A stretch of DNA of 64,000 bases from Closterium sp. NIES-65 (taxonomy: Eukaryota > Streptophyta > Zygnematophyceae > Desmidiales > Closteriaceae). Under the pieces are notes generated by a model. The model was given only the letters and a program-made list of their open reading frames with translations. It had not been told where the DNA came from and did no database searches. The stretch spans positions 558,001 to 622,000 of the forward strand of contig CANXME010001461.1 in the NCBI GenBank assembly GCA_948144175.1. Direction: 5' to 3'. Positions 36,240 to 46,813 of the stretch are shown one piece after another. Each line of letters starts with the position of its first letter. Within the stretch, counting starts at the first letter, position 1. A program made the translations under genes and the position numbers.

Positions 36240-36604
36240 GCTTTGTTGGAGTTGGCATTATTGGTGGTACAATTATTAATATGGAGGTGACAATCCTTGT
36301 GGGTTAGCTATTTAGATAAATGCTATGCTGTATTATTGCATCATCAATCATTTTATCCCAATTCATTCAGTTGCAAGTGTTGGGCTGAGAAAAGCCGTTA
36401 GGATAGTTTTGAATGACTAAGGCTCAGAGTGATCTATTAGCGGAAGCGTCTTAATAAAAGACTGATTGAACCACCTTGCATTGGTGTGTGAGAGAACAAG
36501 ACGAGTTGAATAATATCATAGAAATACTGGGCATTTATATGATTACAGAGACGACTCGGGTAACTGCTCAATAGCGAGTCAGTTATTTGTCAAAATGCTA
36601 TAAT
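36236..36604 (+). repeat. AT-rich repeat, copy 2, uninterrupted
   Basis: About 370 bp matching both parts of copy 1 (21711-21798 and 35014-35287), without the DIRS element. It reads GGGTTAGCTATTTAGATAAA at the equivalent insertion point. Both copies abut a copia LTR at the same right-hand end. Confidence 0.75.
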
Positions 36605-36652
36605 TTTCAAATTATATGCATGTCATATATGTGTAGGCTGTAGTGGGGTAGC

Positions 36653-36999
36653 TGTCAGAGGTCCACTGGTGATTTCCGATTGATCATAGGGAATGGTTAC
36701 AGGCATGTTGGCCTGGGGGGTTATGGGCGCACTTACTCGCTGCACAAACAAGCCCTTTTATCCCAATGGTCTAGTGGTTGGGATTCTGACATGGTATTAG
36801 AGCGAAGGTCTCGGGTTCGAATCCCGGTGTGTGCACTTCGGGCATCCCAGTGCGGGGGGGTGTCAGAGGTCCGCTGGTGATCCCCGATTGATCCTAGGGA
36901 AGGGTTACAGGCCGTTGGCCTAAGGGGTTATGGGCGCACTTACCCGCTGCACAAACTAGCCCTTTTATCCCAATGGTCTAGTGGTTGGGATTCTGACAG
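36653..36999 (+). mobile_element. TRIM (terminal-repeat retrotransposon in miniature), 347 bp
   Basis: Two 139-bp direct repeats with TG...CA ends (36653-36791 and 36861-36999) differ at about ten positions. The 69-bp interior has a primer site TGGTATTAGAGC (36792-36803) right after the left repeat, and a run of seven G (36854-36860) as polypurine tract right before the right one. A perfect GTAGC duplication flanks it (36648-36652 and 37000-37004). It encodes nothing and would depend on enzymes from a full element. It also contains tRNA-like boxes (see the separate entry). Confidence 0.9.
36767..36824 (+). promoter_or_regulatory. tRNA-like A and B boxes spanning TRIM LTR and PBS
   Basis: TGGTCTAGTGGTTGG (36767-36781) fits a Pol III A box and GGTTCGAATCC (36814-36824) is a perfect B box. 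Their spacing of 47 nt is close to that in tRNA genes. The T arm pairs (TCGGG with CCCGG), but the acceptor arms do not pair, so this is tRNA-derived and not a working tRNA. The primer binding site lies between the boxes. Confidence 0.55.
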
Positions 37000-37087
37000 T
37001 AGCCAATATGGGGTACAACCCCATTAGGGTTCACATTTGTACCCAAATTTTTCATTGTTCATTCATTCCTGTCTCTAGATTCTAACA

Positions 37088-37141
37088 TGGTTTCAGAGCA
37101 ATACGTCCGTAGGACCGTCTTTTTTTTTTTTCGGGCCCACC
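37088..37141 (+). promoter_or_regulatory. Primer binding site, hairpin and GGGCCCACC (copia H)
   Basis: TGGTTTCAGAGC (37088-37099), a short stem GTCC with GGAC (37105-37115), a T-run, then GGGCCCACC at 37133-37141. Confidence 0.6.
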
Positions 37142-38130
37142 TACCGCTACCCCACGACTGTGACTGTGACTGTGCATGTGACGTGCTGCGCTGCGCACGT
37201 CGTCTGCCTGCTGTCTGCTGACTGCGCGGTCTGTTGCTGCTTAGAGCATGCAGACCTAATTCCTACGCGCGGCCCGGTTTTTGCCCCGCGCGTCGCTCAA
37301 GCTGCCAGAGTCGCGCCTCAGCAACCCGCGTGCGGCTCGCTGATGCTCCGCGCGCTGCGTTCGCAGCCCGCGCTGCTTGTTGCAGCCCCGCGCGTCGCAT
37401 CCGCTGCCCGCGCGTCGCGCTGCAGCCCCGCGCGCCGCGTCTGCCGTCCTTGCGCGGCCAGCTGCGGCTTCGCGCGCCGCGTCTGCAGCTCGCGTAGCCC
37501 GCTGCAGCCCCGCGCGCCGCGGCTGCCCTTGTTCGTCGCGGCGCCCCCCCCCCCCCTGGACGTCGCCCTGGCCTGTTGCGACGCCCCCCCCTGGACGCCG
37601 CCCTTGCCGGACTGCCGCCGTCGCTCCTGCAGCAGCTGCCGCGGAGCGCCCTGCCACGGTCGCAGCCCCGCCCTGCAGAAGCTGCCGCGGAGCCTCTTGC
37701 TGCTGCCGCGGCCCCACCCTGCAGCAGTCCTCGCGGCCCCGCCCTGCAGCAGGCCTCGTGGCCCCGCCCTGCAGCGGTCACGGCCCCGCCCTGCAGCAGC
37801 TGTCATGGACCTGCTCTACCGCCGACGCGGCCCGGCTCTGCCGCATCTGTCGCAGCCCCGTCGTCGCCGCTGTCGTGCGCCTACCCGGCTGCCGCCCGCC
37901 GAGCGCCGGCCCTGCTCGCCCGGCGAGCGCCTGCCCTTCCCGCCACTAGTGAGCACCTACCTTGTTCACGCGCTGCCGCGCCATCTGCCTGCCTGTTTGC
38001 CTGCCTGCTTGCCTGCCGCACCTGCCGCACCTTTCTGCCGCACCTGCCCTGCCCGCGCTGCTACTGCTGCTACTACTGCTATGTTTGTTACTGTTGCTAG
38101 GCTGCTGCTGCTGCTGCTGCTACTGCTGCT
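37142..38130 (+). repeat. GC-rich leader of copia H, fused to gag C-terminus
   Basis: Repeats of CCCGCGCGCCGCG and CGGCCCCGCCCTGCAGCAG occupy the region. A long frame (37160-38482) crosses it but resembles no protein. The Gag core expected after the leader is absent, so a deletion joins leader to the Gag C-terminal part. Confidence 0.6.
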
Positions 38131-39186
38131 ATGTCTGCTAATGCTTCTACTGGCAGTGGCCAGATGCATCTCCAGCGACGTCTACGCGAGTCTCTCACGC
38201 CCCAGCAGCTTCATGAGTGGTACGCTAGGTGGGGTTGTGGCGGTAGCCGTCGTAGCTGTCGCCCTGGAGCTGGTCAGTTGGGAGCGTCTGGCAGTGGCCA
38301 GCTGCAGGTGCAGTGGCGTCCACGCAAGACACTTACATCCCAGCAGCTTCACGAGTGGTACGCTCAGAGTAGAGGGTCTCGGAGTACCGTTCGCTGCCCG
38401 TACGTCATTCGCACAGGTGATCGGGCTGGTCAGGCTTGCGGGATGCTTGGTCACACACAGTCCCGCTGCTTCGCCCGTCTGAGCGACGCCTGGCGTACCA
38501 AGTTTGGCGACGAGGCTGAGCTCCCCACCTGGCTGGAGCTGCTTAGGCAGAGGGTAGATATCTTTGCTCTTGACTATGATGCTATTCTCACTGCCATGTA
38601 TGCATTGCCAACTAGTGCTGACGGTGCCTGTTACCTGTGCGTACCGCCTGACCCAGGTATAGAGCTTGCTGCTCTAGGTACTGGTGAGGCTGCTTCTCTA
38701 GGTGCTAGTGCGTCTCTTGCTCTAGGTGCTGGTGAGGCTGCTGCTCCAGGTACTGGTGAGTCTGCTCTCTCTGGTACTGCGTTTGGTGAGGCCTTGTACA
38801 CCTTCACACTTGACTCAGGTGCTTCCCGCTCCTTCTTTCGCGACAGCACCACCCTCACGCCGCTCAGTCGGCCGATTGCAGTCTCCCTGGCAGACCCCTC
38901 TAGGGGTCCAGTCCTTGCGCACTCCTTCACGGTCTTGCCGTGTCCGGCGGTCCAGTCTGGCTCCCTGTCAGGTCTTCACCCCCCCTTGTTCTCTACGAAC
39001 TTGGTGAGTGGTGCTGACCTCCAGGACCAGTGGGTTGACCAGTTCACTCCTGGAGGTCAGCGCGTGACCCACTGTACGTGCTCCCGGACAGGCCAGCACC
39101 TGGCCACGTTTACCCGTGCGCCTGGCTCGAGTCTGTACACACTGACTACTTTGTCGCTGCATCCGCGTCTACGTCAGGTCAGCTAG
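38131..39186 (+). pseudogene. gag-pol: Copia Gag C-terminus and protease (element H)
   Basis: Two copies of the LREW-type motif (TPQQLHEWYARW and TSQQLHEWYAQS), the variant knuckle CPYVIRTGDRAGQAC with His after 4 and Cys after 4 more residues, then protease LDSGASRSFFRD. The frame shifts near 39170, before the integrase. Confidence 0.8.
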
Positions 39187-40559
39187 CGGCCCCCTGCTCG
39201 TGTCGCGCTTTGTCGCACCAGACCCTCCTTTGGCACCACCGACATGGTCACCCCTCAGTGCAGCGCCTTCCTAGCATGCACCGCCGTGCCCTTGTCTCTG
39301 GTCTTCCCAGGGTTCTCCCTCCCCTCCCTCCCTCGCCTGCTCCTCCTTATCTTCCCTGTGTCGAGGGCCGGCAGTGCGCCGCTCCTCACTCCTCCTCGTT
39401 TCCCCCGACGACTGCTCCCCTCTAGACCCTGCACATTGACGTGTGGGGCCTAGCCCGCGTCAGTGGGCAGGACCGCGAGCGGTACTTCCTGCTGGTTGTT
39501 GACGATTACTCGCGTTACACCACGGTCTTCCCCTTGCGCACCAAGGGTGAGGTCCCTGATGTTTTGATCCCTTGGATCCGCGCTGCCCGTCTCCAGCTCC
39601 GCGAGCGGTTCGGGACGGAGTTTCCCGTCCTGCGTCTGCACTCTGACAGAGGTGGAGAGTTTTCCCTCGACCTCCTATAGAGCTTTTGTCGTGGGGAGGG
39701 CATTTGCCAGACGTTCACGCTTCCGGCCTCTCCGTAGCTGAATGGGGTTGCTGAGCGCCGCATTGGCTTAGTCATGGAGGTCGCTCGTACCTCCATGGTC
39801 CATGCGGCTGCCCCCAATTTTCTATGGCCGTTTGCGGTCCGCTACGCCGCGCATCAGCTCAACGTCTGACCCTGTGTCTCCTTGCCGGAGACCTCGCCCA
39901 CACTGCGGTGGACAGGGGAGGTTGGCGATGCGTCGGTGTTCCGGTTCTGGGGTTCTCGTGCCTTTGTATGCAATACAACCGCGGACAAGCTCTCCGCCCG
40001 CACTGTTCCCTGTGTCTTCTTTGGTTTTGTCCCTGACGCGCTTGGTTGGCAGTTTTACCACCCCACCTCGCGCCGTGTCTTCCCCTCTTAGGACGTCACG
40101 TTCGACGAGTCGCTTCCCTTTTACCGTCTATTCCCCTACTGCACTGCCCCTCTCCCCCCCCCGCCGCTCTTTCTTGCACCAGGTGCTCCTAAGGTAGCCC
40201 CCCTCTTCGCTCCCGATCCTGCTCCTTCAGGTGTGTCTCAGGTAGACCCTCCTCCCTTGACTGCGCCGGTTGAGGTCACTGGTGACTCAGGTCCTGTTGG
40301 GAGTGGTCCTGCTCGGGGTGCTGCTTGTGAAGGTGCTGAGCCTGGGGGTGCGGAGCCTGGGGGTGCTGGTCTTGGGGGTGCGGAGCCTGGAGGTGCTGAG
40401 CCTGGGCGTGAGGAGTCAGGGGGTGCTGCACCTGGGGGTGCTACGGCGTCTGGTGAGCAGTCTCCCTGGAGCGGCCGTCTATGTAGTCGCTCTGCTAGTG
40501 CCTCGCCGCTGCACTCTCATCGTCGTCTCCCTCTCTCCCCACAACAGCTGCGAGGGGTA
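39187..40559 (+). pseudogene. pol: Copia integrase and linker (element H), several stops
   Basis: Integrase blocks are recognisable (HHRHGHPS, LHIDVWGL, LHSDRGGEFS, GVAERRIGLVM, GSRAFVCN), but TAG stops occur at 39423, 39678, 39735 and 40089, and a TGA near 39867. Three of the TAGs stand where relatives have CAG. The linker with GGAEPGGAE repeats follows (about 40290-40440). Confidence 0.85.
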
Positions 40560-41590
40560 CGTTAGCCGTGAGGGTCGCACTGCTGGAGCTAGGGGCCTTG
40601 TTGCGGGAGGCGCTGGAGCTGGTGACTCTGCTACTGGAGTTGTTTCTACTGGAGTTCCTGGGGCAGCTGGTCCCAGAGGTGCTTGTACTGGAGGTACTGG
40701 AGCTGCTGGGGCTGGAGGTCCTGCTGGACTTGGAGGTGCTGTTGTTGACTCTGAGGTCGGAGGCCCTGGAACTAGGGGTGCCGGTTCTGGGGGTGCTACT
40801 GCTGGTGGCGCTGGAGCTGGAGGTTCTGGAGCTGCTGCGGGTGCTGGCGCTGGAGGTTCTTGAGCTGTTGGAGGTGCTGGCGCAAGTGGCGCTGGAGCTG
40901 GAGTTTCTGGAGCTGCTGCGGGTGCTGGCGCTAGAGGTTCTAGAGCTGTTGGAGGTGCTGGCGCAGGCGGCGCCGGAGCTGGAGGTTCTGGAGCTGCTGC
41001 GAGTGCTGGCGTTGGAGGTTCTGGAGCTGCAGGAGGTGCTAGAGCTACTGGTGCTGGTGGCGCTGCGCCGCCGCGACTGTTCTTCGCTCCGCCGTCACCT
41101 TCATCTCTGCCACCGCCTGGCTCTGTGCTTCGCCAGGTTCTTTGCCTCCCGTCTTCTACTGGTCTTCCGTTACAGCCTGGCTCATCGCTGCCTGCTCCTT
41201 CTCCTTACACTAAGCTAACAGGCGGTCTTGCTGAGCATCGTGAGCCTGCGTCTCATCCTGTCTTGCCTGTTCGCACTGTCCACACTGGTCGTACTGGTCG
41301 TCGTGTCACTTGTGAGCGTCCGCAGGCTGTCCCCGGCACACACCTCATGGCCCTGCGTCCTTCCTCTGCTCTGCAACGTGTTCCCTTGCCGTCCCCTCCT
41401 GCGTCTTCTCAATCTGACGGTCTTGGGACTGAGTCTAACCACGCTCGTGTTGCTCACCCTATTGTCATGCGTCTGCTCGCCACTGTTGTCACTGACCCGT
41501 CGTTTGAGTCTGCTGCTGCGTCTGCCTTAGTCGCTGAGCTTGTTGACTTTCCTGTTGCCTGTCGTCTAGACTACGCCGCTAGTCTTGTTG
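40560..41590 (+). pseudogene. pol: Copia linker and RT N-terminus (element H), truncated
   Basis: Low-complexity Gly-Ala-rich linker, then the RT pre-domain (MALRPSSALQRVPLPS, TVVTDPSFES, RLDYAASLVA). The copia sequence stops at about 41590 and a gypsy gag fragment follows directly. RT and RNase H are lost. Confidence 0.8.
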
Positions 41591-41947
41591 CACGAATCGC
41601 CAGTAGCTTCGGATCGACCTGGCGATCGCCTAAAGATCAGAAAAATGCGACAACGTGGCGACTTCGGAGCGGGTGAAAAAAGGAGAAAATGATGGCGCGA
41701 ATCTAAAACGTCACGACTGGCCGGCATCACGGGAAATCGCCGAGGAGAATGGAGGCTCCGCGAAAAAAGACTCTGCACCGACCGGGAAACTCCAGCCAAA
41801 CACCCACGAAAGTAAGAAATCGTTAAAAGTATCCTATAAAGATACTCTAACGAAGAATATTGCTTCTCGTGGTTTTCAAGCCTTTAAAAAATTCAGGGGA
41901 GGTTTAGAGGCCAAGAAAAAGCCTTTAGAATTTATTCAGGTACCGAG
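41591..41947 (+). pseudogene. gag: Gypsy gag/linker fragment (plus strand)
   Basis: Encodes ATSERVKKGEN and then SYKDTLTKNIASRGFQAFKK, matching the Gag-protease junction at 51194-50754 and 61490-61023 but in opposite orientation. It ends abruptly at the left end of a gypsy LTR. It is a rearrangement junction. Confidence 0.75.
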
Positions 41948-42323
41948 CTAGGATCGAGCTCAGAAAAGAGAATATGAATAGAATGAATCACCTGGGTACA
42001 ACACGAGGCTATATATAGGCTCGACACAAGGCCCCGTAACCAGGTGTTACGCGAAGGTTCCGCGGGTCGCGAAGCGTCCCGAACAGATCCTTACCGAATT
42101 CGGTAGGAGGCAATTCGGTGGCAACCGAAAAGCCAGAATTCGCTGCACGCAACCTAGCTCGGTGCTATAACTATAATAAAATATAGGAAAGCACCTAGCC
42201 TAGGAAATCAAGCAATTCATGCATGCATATAATTATCCTATGCTAGAAATAGCATAATATATTAAAGGCAAGCAAACATAGCTGGCATAAGCCGTCGTAC
42301 TCTCACACGTCCCCCCCTCAAAG
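41948..42323 (-). repeat. 3' LTR and polypurine tract of gypsy I+K
   Basis: A 360-bp LTR with 9 bp missing at the outer (left) end. The polypurine tract, CTTTGAGGGGGGGACG on the minus strand (42308-42323), follows at the inner side. Confidence 0.85.
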
Positions 42324-43429
42324 CTGGGTGGCGTGAGATACACCCTGCTTGACAAGATATTCCTTGAGAGCACGGCGTGCATTGCCCATATCAGCTTCTG
42401 CAACCCAGCTGTCCTCAGTGGGGTCGTATCCCTTCCAGCGTATCAGGAACTCGAGGGTCTTGCCGCCACGGCGCCGATGAGAGAGAACGCGCTCAATCTC
42501 GTACTCGGGTTCATCCTGCACAAGAACATGTGGAGGTGGCGGTAGCTGCCGTCCCTGGAACTGTTGGTTGGGGTCCTTGTAGGGCTTCAGTATCTGGACA
42601 TGGAAAGCGTTGTGAAGCTTCCATGTATCTGGTAAGCGCAAGCGGAATGTAACTGGTGTCACCTGTGCCTCCACGAGAAACGGACCACAGAAGCGAGGCC
42701 GGAGTTTGGATGGGAGGTGAGACAGGTTCAAGTTGCGTGTGTCAAGAAGCACCTGATCTCCCACTGCTACTGAGTGATCTCGTCGCTGACGATCGGCATA
42801 TTGCTTCTGGGAGGTCTGCATCGTGGTGAGACGTCGCTGAGTCTTCTCCCATAGCTGCTGCATGGTGGTGACGAAGTCATGTGCGGCTTGGACGTGTGCC
42901 GGTGTAGTTGGCTGCTGCGGTGTGAGTGGTTCCCATCCGTAACACAGGAAGAAAGGAGTTTTCCCTGTGGCCGCATGTGACGCGTTGTTGTAAGCGAACT
43001 CCAGGGTCGGTAACTGTGTGTCCCAGTGGCTGACGTCGTCTTTGCAAGCTGTGCGCAGTAACTGTTCAACCACCTGATTGAGTCGCTCGGTCTGTCTGTC
43101 AGTCTGTGGGTGGTATGCTGAGGACATCGCAAGTTTAGTCCCTAATAATCCCATGAGTTCCTTCCAGAACTTACTCGTGAATTTGGGGTCTCTGTCTGAG
43201 ATGAGTGTACGTGGATGGTGATTATGCGGTCGAAGAAGAGGCGAGTAGTTGCTTCAGCTATGGCGGTGGCGTTGGTCGGTATGAAGTGTCCCATTTTGGA
43301 GAACTTATCGATGACTACGAGGATGGAATCATGTCCCAGTGAGGTCGAGGGAAGTCTTGTGATGAAGTCGAGACTAACGACCTGCCATGGCTTCTCCGGT
43401 ATGGGTAGAGGCTAAAGTAATCCGTTGGC
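42318..43429 (-). pseudogene. pol: Gypsy integrase with chromodomain (I+K)
   Basis: The frame 43154-42318 encodes the second half of the integrase (AYHPQTDRQTERLNQ) and a C-terminal chromodomain (YEIERVLSHRRRGGKTLEFLIRWKGYDPTEDSW). An 11-bp deletion near 43208 and a deletion of about 29 bp near 43420, compared with 59640-59960, break the frame from the zinc-site part. Integrase would insert cDNA and the chromodomain would bind histone marks. Confidence 0.85.
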
Positions 43430-45632
43430 ACGTGTCGCAAGAGGTGACGAACTGCTGCACGTCTGCTGCCATCCGAGGCCAGTAGTAATACTTCGCTATT
43501 CCCGCTAACGTCTTGTTGCTCCCGAAATGTCCCGCGTATGGTACGTCGTGAAATTCCTCCAATAGGATCTGCCGTAGCGGGGCGTAATTCGGTACCCAAA
43601 TCTTTCCTGAACCCTTCCTTACCGCTAGGTCTTTCTCCCACTGTAACAGCTCCTGTTTCTCTGCCGTTGCTGTCTCGCCGTCCACGGAGTACCCATGTTG
43701 GAATAGACCCTTGAGTAGAGGGTTCATCCCGTCGAGCTGGATGCCTGCTACATGACCTGGGCAGCTCAACGCGTCTGCTTTGTTGTGAAGCCCGGGTTTG
43801 TAGATGATGTCGTAGTGGAAGTGGGTCTCCAAGAAATCCATCCACCGCACCTTTCGTCGTGAGAGCGTTGGCTGTGACTTAAGGTATTTGAGGCTGCAGT
43901 GGTCAGTATAGACTGTGGTCCTGGCTCCCTCTAGGTAACACCTCCACGCTTTGAAGGCTACGACTATTGCTAGGGCTTCCTTGTCGTGAATGGGGTAGTT
44001 TAGTTCTGCTCCGTGTAGCTTCTTACTGAGGTAGGCGATGGGCTGCAAACCGCATCCGTGATCCTGCATCAGCACTGCTCCGACTGCTTGGTCACTAGCG
44101 TCAGCTTCCACCACGTAGTCGTTGTCTGGGTCCGGTAGGATGAGTACTGGCACTGTAGTCCTGTCTGTAGCTTGTCCATGGCTTGCTGATGAGGAGTATC
44201 CCATTTGAAGGGCGTATCCTTTTTCAGTAGGTTGGTCAGTGGCGCTGCTATCTTAGCATACTGCGGCACGAACCTGTTGTAGTAGTTGGCGAAGCCTAGG
44301 AACTGCTGTAACTCCTTCACGTTCTCTGGTAGTTTCCACTTGTTAACGGCGTCGATCTTCCGCGGGTCCAAGTGTATGCCCTCGGCACTCACCATGTGCC
44401 CGAGAAACTGCACCTTCTTTAGTGCGAAGTCGCTCTTCGACAGTTTCACGTAGAACTTATTCTTCCACAGGATCTCGAACACCTTCCGTAGATGCTCCAC
44501 GTGCTCCTTCATGTTCTTGGAGTAGATGAGGATATCGTCCAGGTACACCACTACGCACTCGTCCAGCAGGGGCCGGAGAAAATGGTTCATTTCCGCCTGG
44601 AACGTTGCTGGTGCGTTGCAGAGTCCGAACGGCATCACCAATTATTCGTAGGAGCTGTATCGAATACGAAACGCCGTCTTGTGGATCGAGTTATCCGCCA
44701 TCTTGATCTGCCAGTAACCCGACCGTAGGTCCAGCTTCGAGAAGATTGTTGCACCACGCAGTTGGTCCAGTAAGTCGTCGATGCGCGGTATGGGATATTT
44801 GTTTTTAACTGTCTGTTTGTTCAGTGCGCGGTAGTCGATGCACATCCGTAAACTGCCGTCTGGTTTTGGAGTGAAGAGAACTGGTGCACCGTAGGGAGAG
44901 GTGGATGGGCGGATCAGTTGTCTGTCCAGTAGATACTCTATCTGTTTCTTCATGTCTGTCAGTTCGGTCGGACTCAGTCGGTATGGTGCACGTGAGACGG
45001 GTTTCGCACCTGGTTCCTCCACGATCTCATGCTCGTGGGTGCGTGCTGGAGGTACGCCTGCAGGTAGGTCGTCGGGCATTATATCCTTGTATTGCTCCAA
45101 GACCTCCTTTACTGCTGCAGGGAGCTCGGAACTCGGCTTCTCCTCCTCTGCTGCTGCCATGACCAGTGCTAGGTAACCCGTGTTACTCTCGTTCACCGTC
45201 TGTTCGAACCGTGCCAGTGTTGTTTAAGGTACGTCCCCTGCATCCGTCCAGCTTCGCAGTGCTATCCGCTTCCCGTTGTTGTAGATGCACACCTTGCTGT
45301 TGACCCAATCGATCTCGGGGTTGAACCGCTTCAGAAAATCTTGCCCCAAGATAAAATCTAACCCTTTGATGTTGGTGACTGGTAGCTTCGGCTTCCACCT
45401 CAACGCACCTATGTGCAGCTGCAGTGATGCTTCGCCGTGGATAGGAAGCTTCATACCGTCCACCATGGTTGCTGAAAACTGGGTCTCTTCCGCCTTCTCT
45501 CCAATTTTCTCTAATGCTCCGCGGTCACACACCGAGTGAGATGCACCGCTGTCCACCAGTGCCTGGAGGCGTCGCCCATTGCATAACACCTCGAGGAGTA
45601 GTGGTGTCTGCTGCGCTGAGTAGCCAAAGAGG
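43374..45632 (-). pseudogene. pol: Gypsy protease, RT and RNase H (I+K)
   Basis: From 45632 downward: protease LVDSGASHSVC, a TAA at 45224 where the sister copy has Glu, RT start ([37 protein letters not shown]), TAA near 44642 in place of Tyr, RT active site YLDDILIY, a frameshift near 44160, then RNase H (VEADASDQAVGAVL, YTDHCSLKYL) and the integrase zinc site ending CDTCQR. Most of the domains are readable, so the decay is moderate. Confidence 0.85.
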
Positions 45633-45764
45633 TGTTGAAATGAACAAACAGGAATGATTGAACTAACAGTGAAATCAGTACAAGTACCTAACCCTAGAAT
45701 TGTGTACCCCCTATAGGCTAACCCACTGTAGCCTAAACAAGCACAACATATATAATGTTTGACA
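45633..45764 (-). repeat. 3' LTR of copia J
   Basis: 132 bp, TG...CA. The polypurine tract and family 3' UTR occupy 45765-45962 on the minus strand. Confidence 0.9.
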
Positions 45765-45962
45765 CACCCCCATAGGCGAAGTGGGGGAGAACTAGGGGTC
45801 ACAAGACCAGTCAAGTAAAGCAAAGCAAAGCAAGCTCAGGGTGGATCACAAAGTCACCACACATTCCGAGCACAAGTTCAAGGCCACAAGGCCAGTTCAC
45901 ATATATATATAAGGCTAGACAAGCAAGAGCAGGTATATATATATGTAACAGTACAAGCAAGG

Positions 45963-46813
45963 TCAAGAGGTGAGCAAGTGAGGCAAGACAGGTACAAGAC
46001 CCAGCTGGGTGCAGAAGCGCTGATGATCACAAGGCGCAAGTGCCTTGGTGAAGACATCAGCAGTGTTGGCCTCAGAGGCCACCAGCTCCAGGGTCCTCAG
46101 CACCAGCAGCAGCTCCAACGCCCGGGTCCTCAGTACCAGCAGCAGCTCCAACGCCCGGGTCCTCAGCACCAGCAGCAGCACCAGCGCCCGGGTCCGCAGC
46201 ACCAGCCGTAGCTCCAACGCCCGGGTCCGCAGCACCAGAAACAGCTCCAACCTCTGGGGCCGCAGCACCAGCAGAACCAGTAGAGTCTCCAGCACCAGTA
46301 GCACCACCAGCAGCAGCGGGGTCCGCGACACCAGGCGCGCCACTCCGAAGAGTGCAGCGCCGCTCGTACCACTCACGGATCCGCTCACGGGAGGGGAGCT
46401 CCCGGCTAGGAGGAGAAGCACAAGCACCATTCCCAGTAGTACGCTTGGCTCCAGAGGTACCTCTCCTGAGGCTGCAGTACTGGAAGTACCACTCACGCAG
46501 CTGCTCCGAGGAGAAGGCCCTGCCAGGTGTAGGACCCTCAGGCTCAGGACCTCCCGACTCAGAACCCCCAGACTCCGGACTCTGCGGCTCAGCACCCCCA
46601 GACTCAGTACTCCCAGGCTCAGCACCCCCAGGCTCCGCACCCCAAGGCTCAGCACCCCAAGGCTCCGCACCCCCAGGCTCCGCACCCCCAGGCTCCGCAC
46701 CCCCAGGCTCCGCACCCCCAGGCTCAGCACCCCCAGGCTCCGCACCCCCAGGCTCAGCACCCCCAGGCTCCGCACCCCCAGCAGGACGAGAGTCGACAGC
46801 TACCTCAACAGGC
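45963..46813 (-). pseudogene. pol: Copia J linker joined to RNase H C-terminus
   Basis: Reading leftward: GGAEPGGAEPGG repeats (46560-46780), two LREW motifs (SSEQLREWYFQY and RERIREWYERR), Ala/Gly repeats of ADPGVGA type, then a shift near 46085 to VASEANTADVFTKAL and the normal C-terminus. The RT (YVDD) and RNase H catalytic parts are absent. Confidence 0.8.

Larger units (their letters stand above)
36605..37087 (+). repeat. 5' LTR of copia H, split by a TRIM
   Basis: The LTR halves 36605-36652 and 37005-37087 join after removing the TRIM and one GTAGC, and match the LTR at 53272-53403. The first bases read TTTC rather than TGTC. The 3' end is CTAACA before the primer site. Confidence 0.8.

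Noticed and set aside
36760..36832. A functional tRNA gene
   Set aside because: A and B boxes and T arm are present but the acceptor halves do not pair, and the region spans a TRIM LTR and its PBS.
37160..38482. 440-codon frame in the copia H leader
   Set aside because: Composition-driven frame across GC-rich repeats; the real Gag and knuckle frame starts to its right in another phase.
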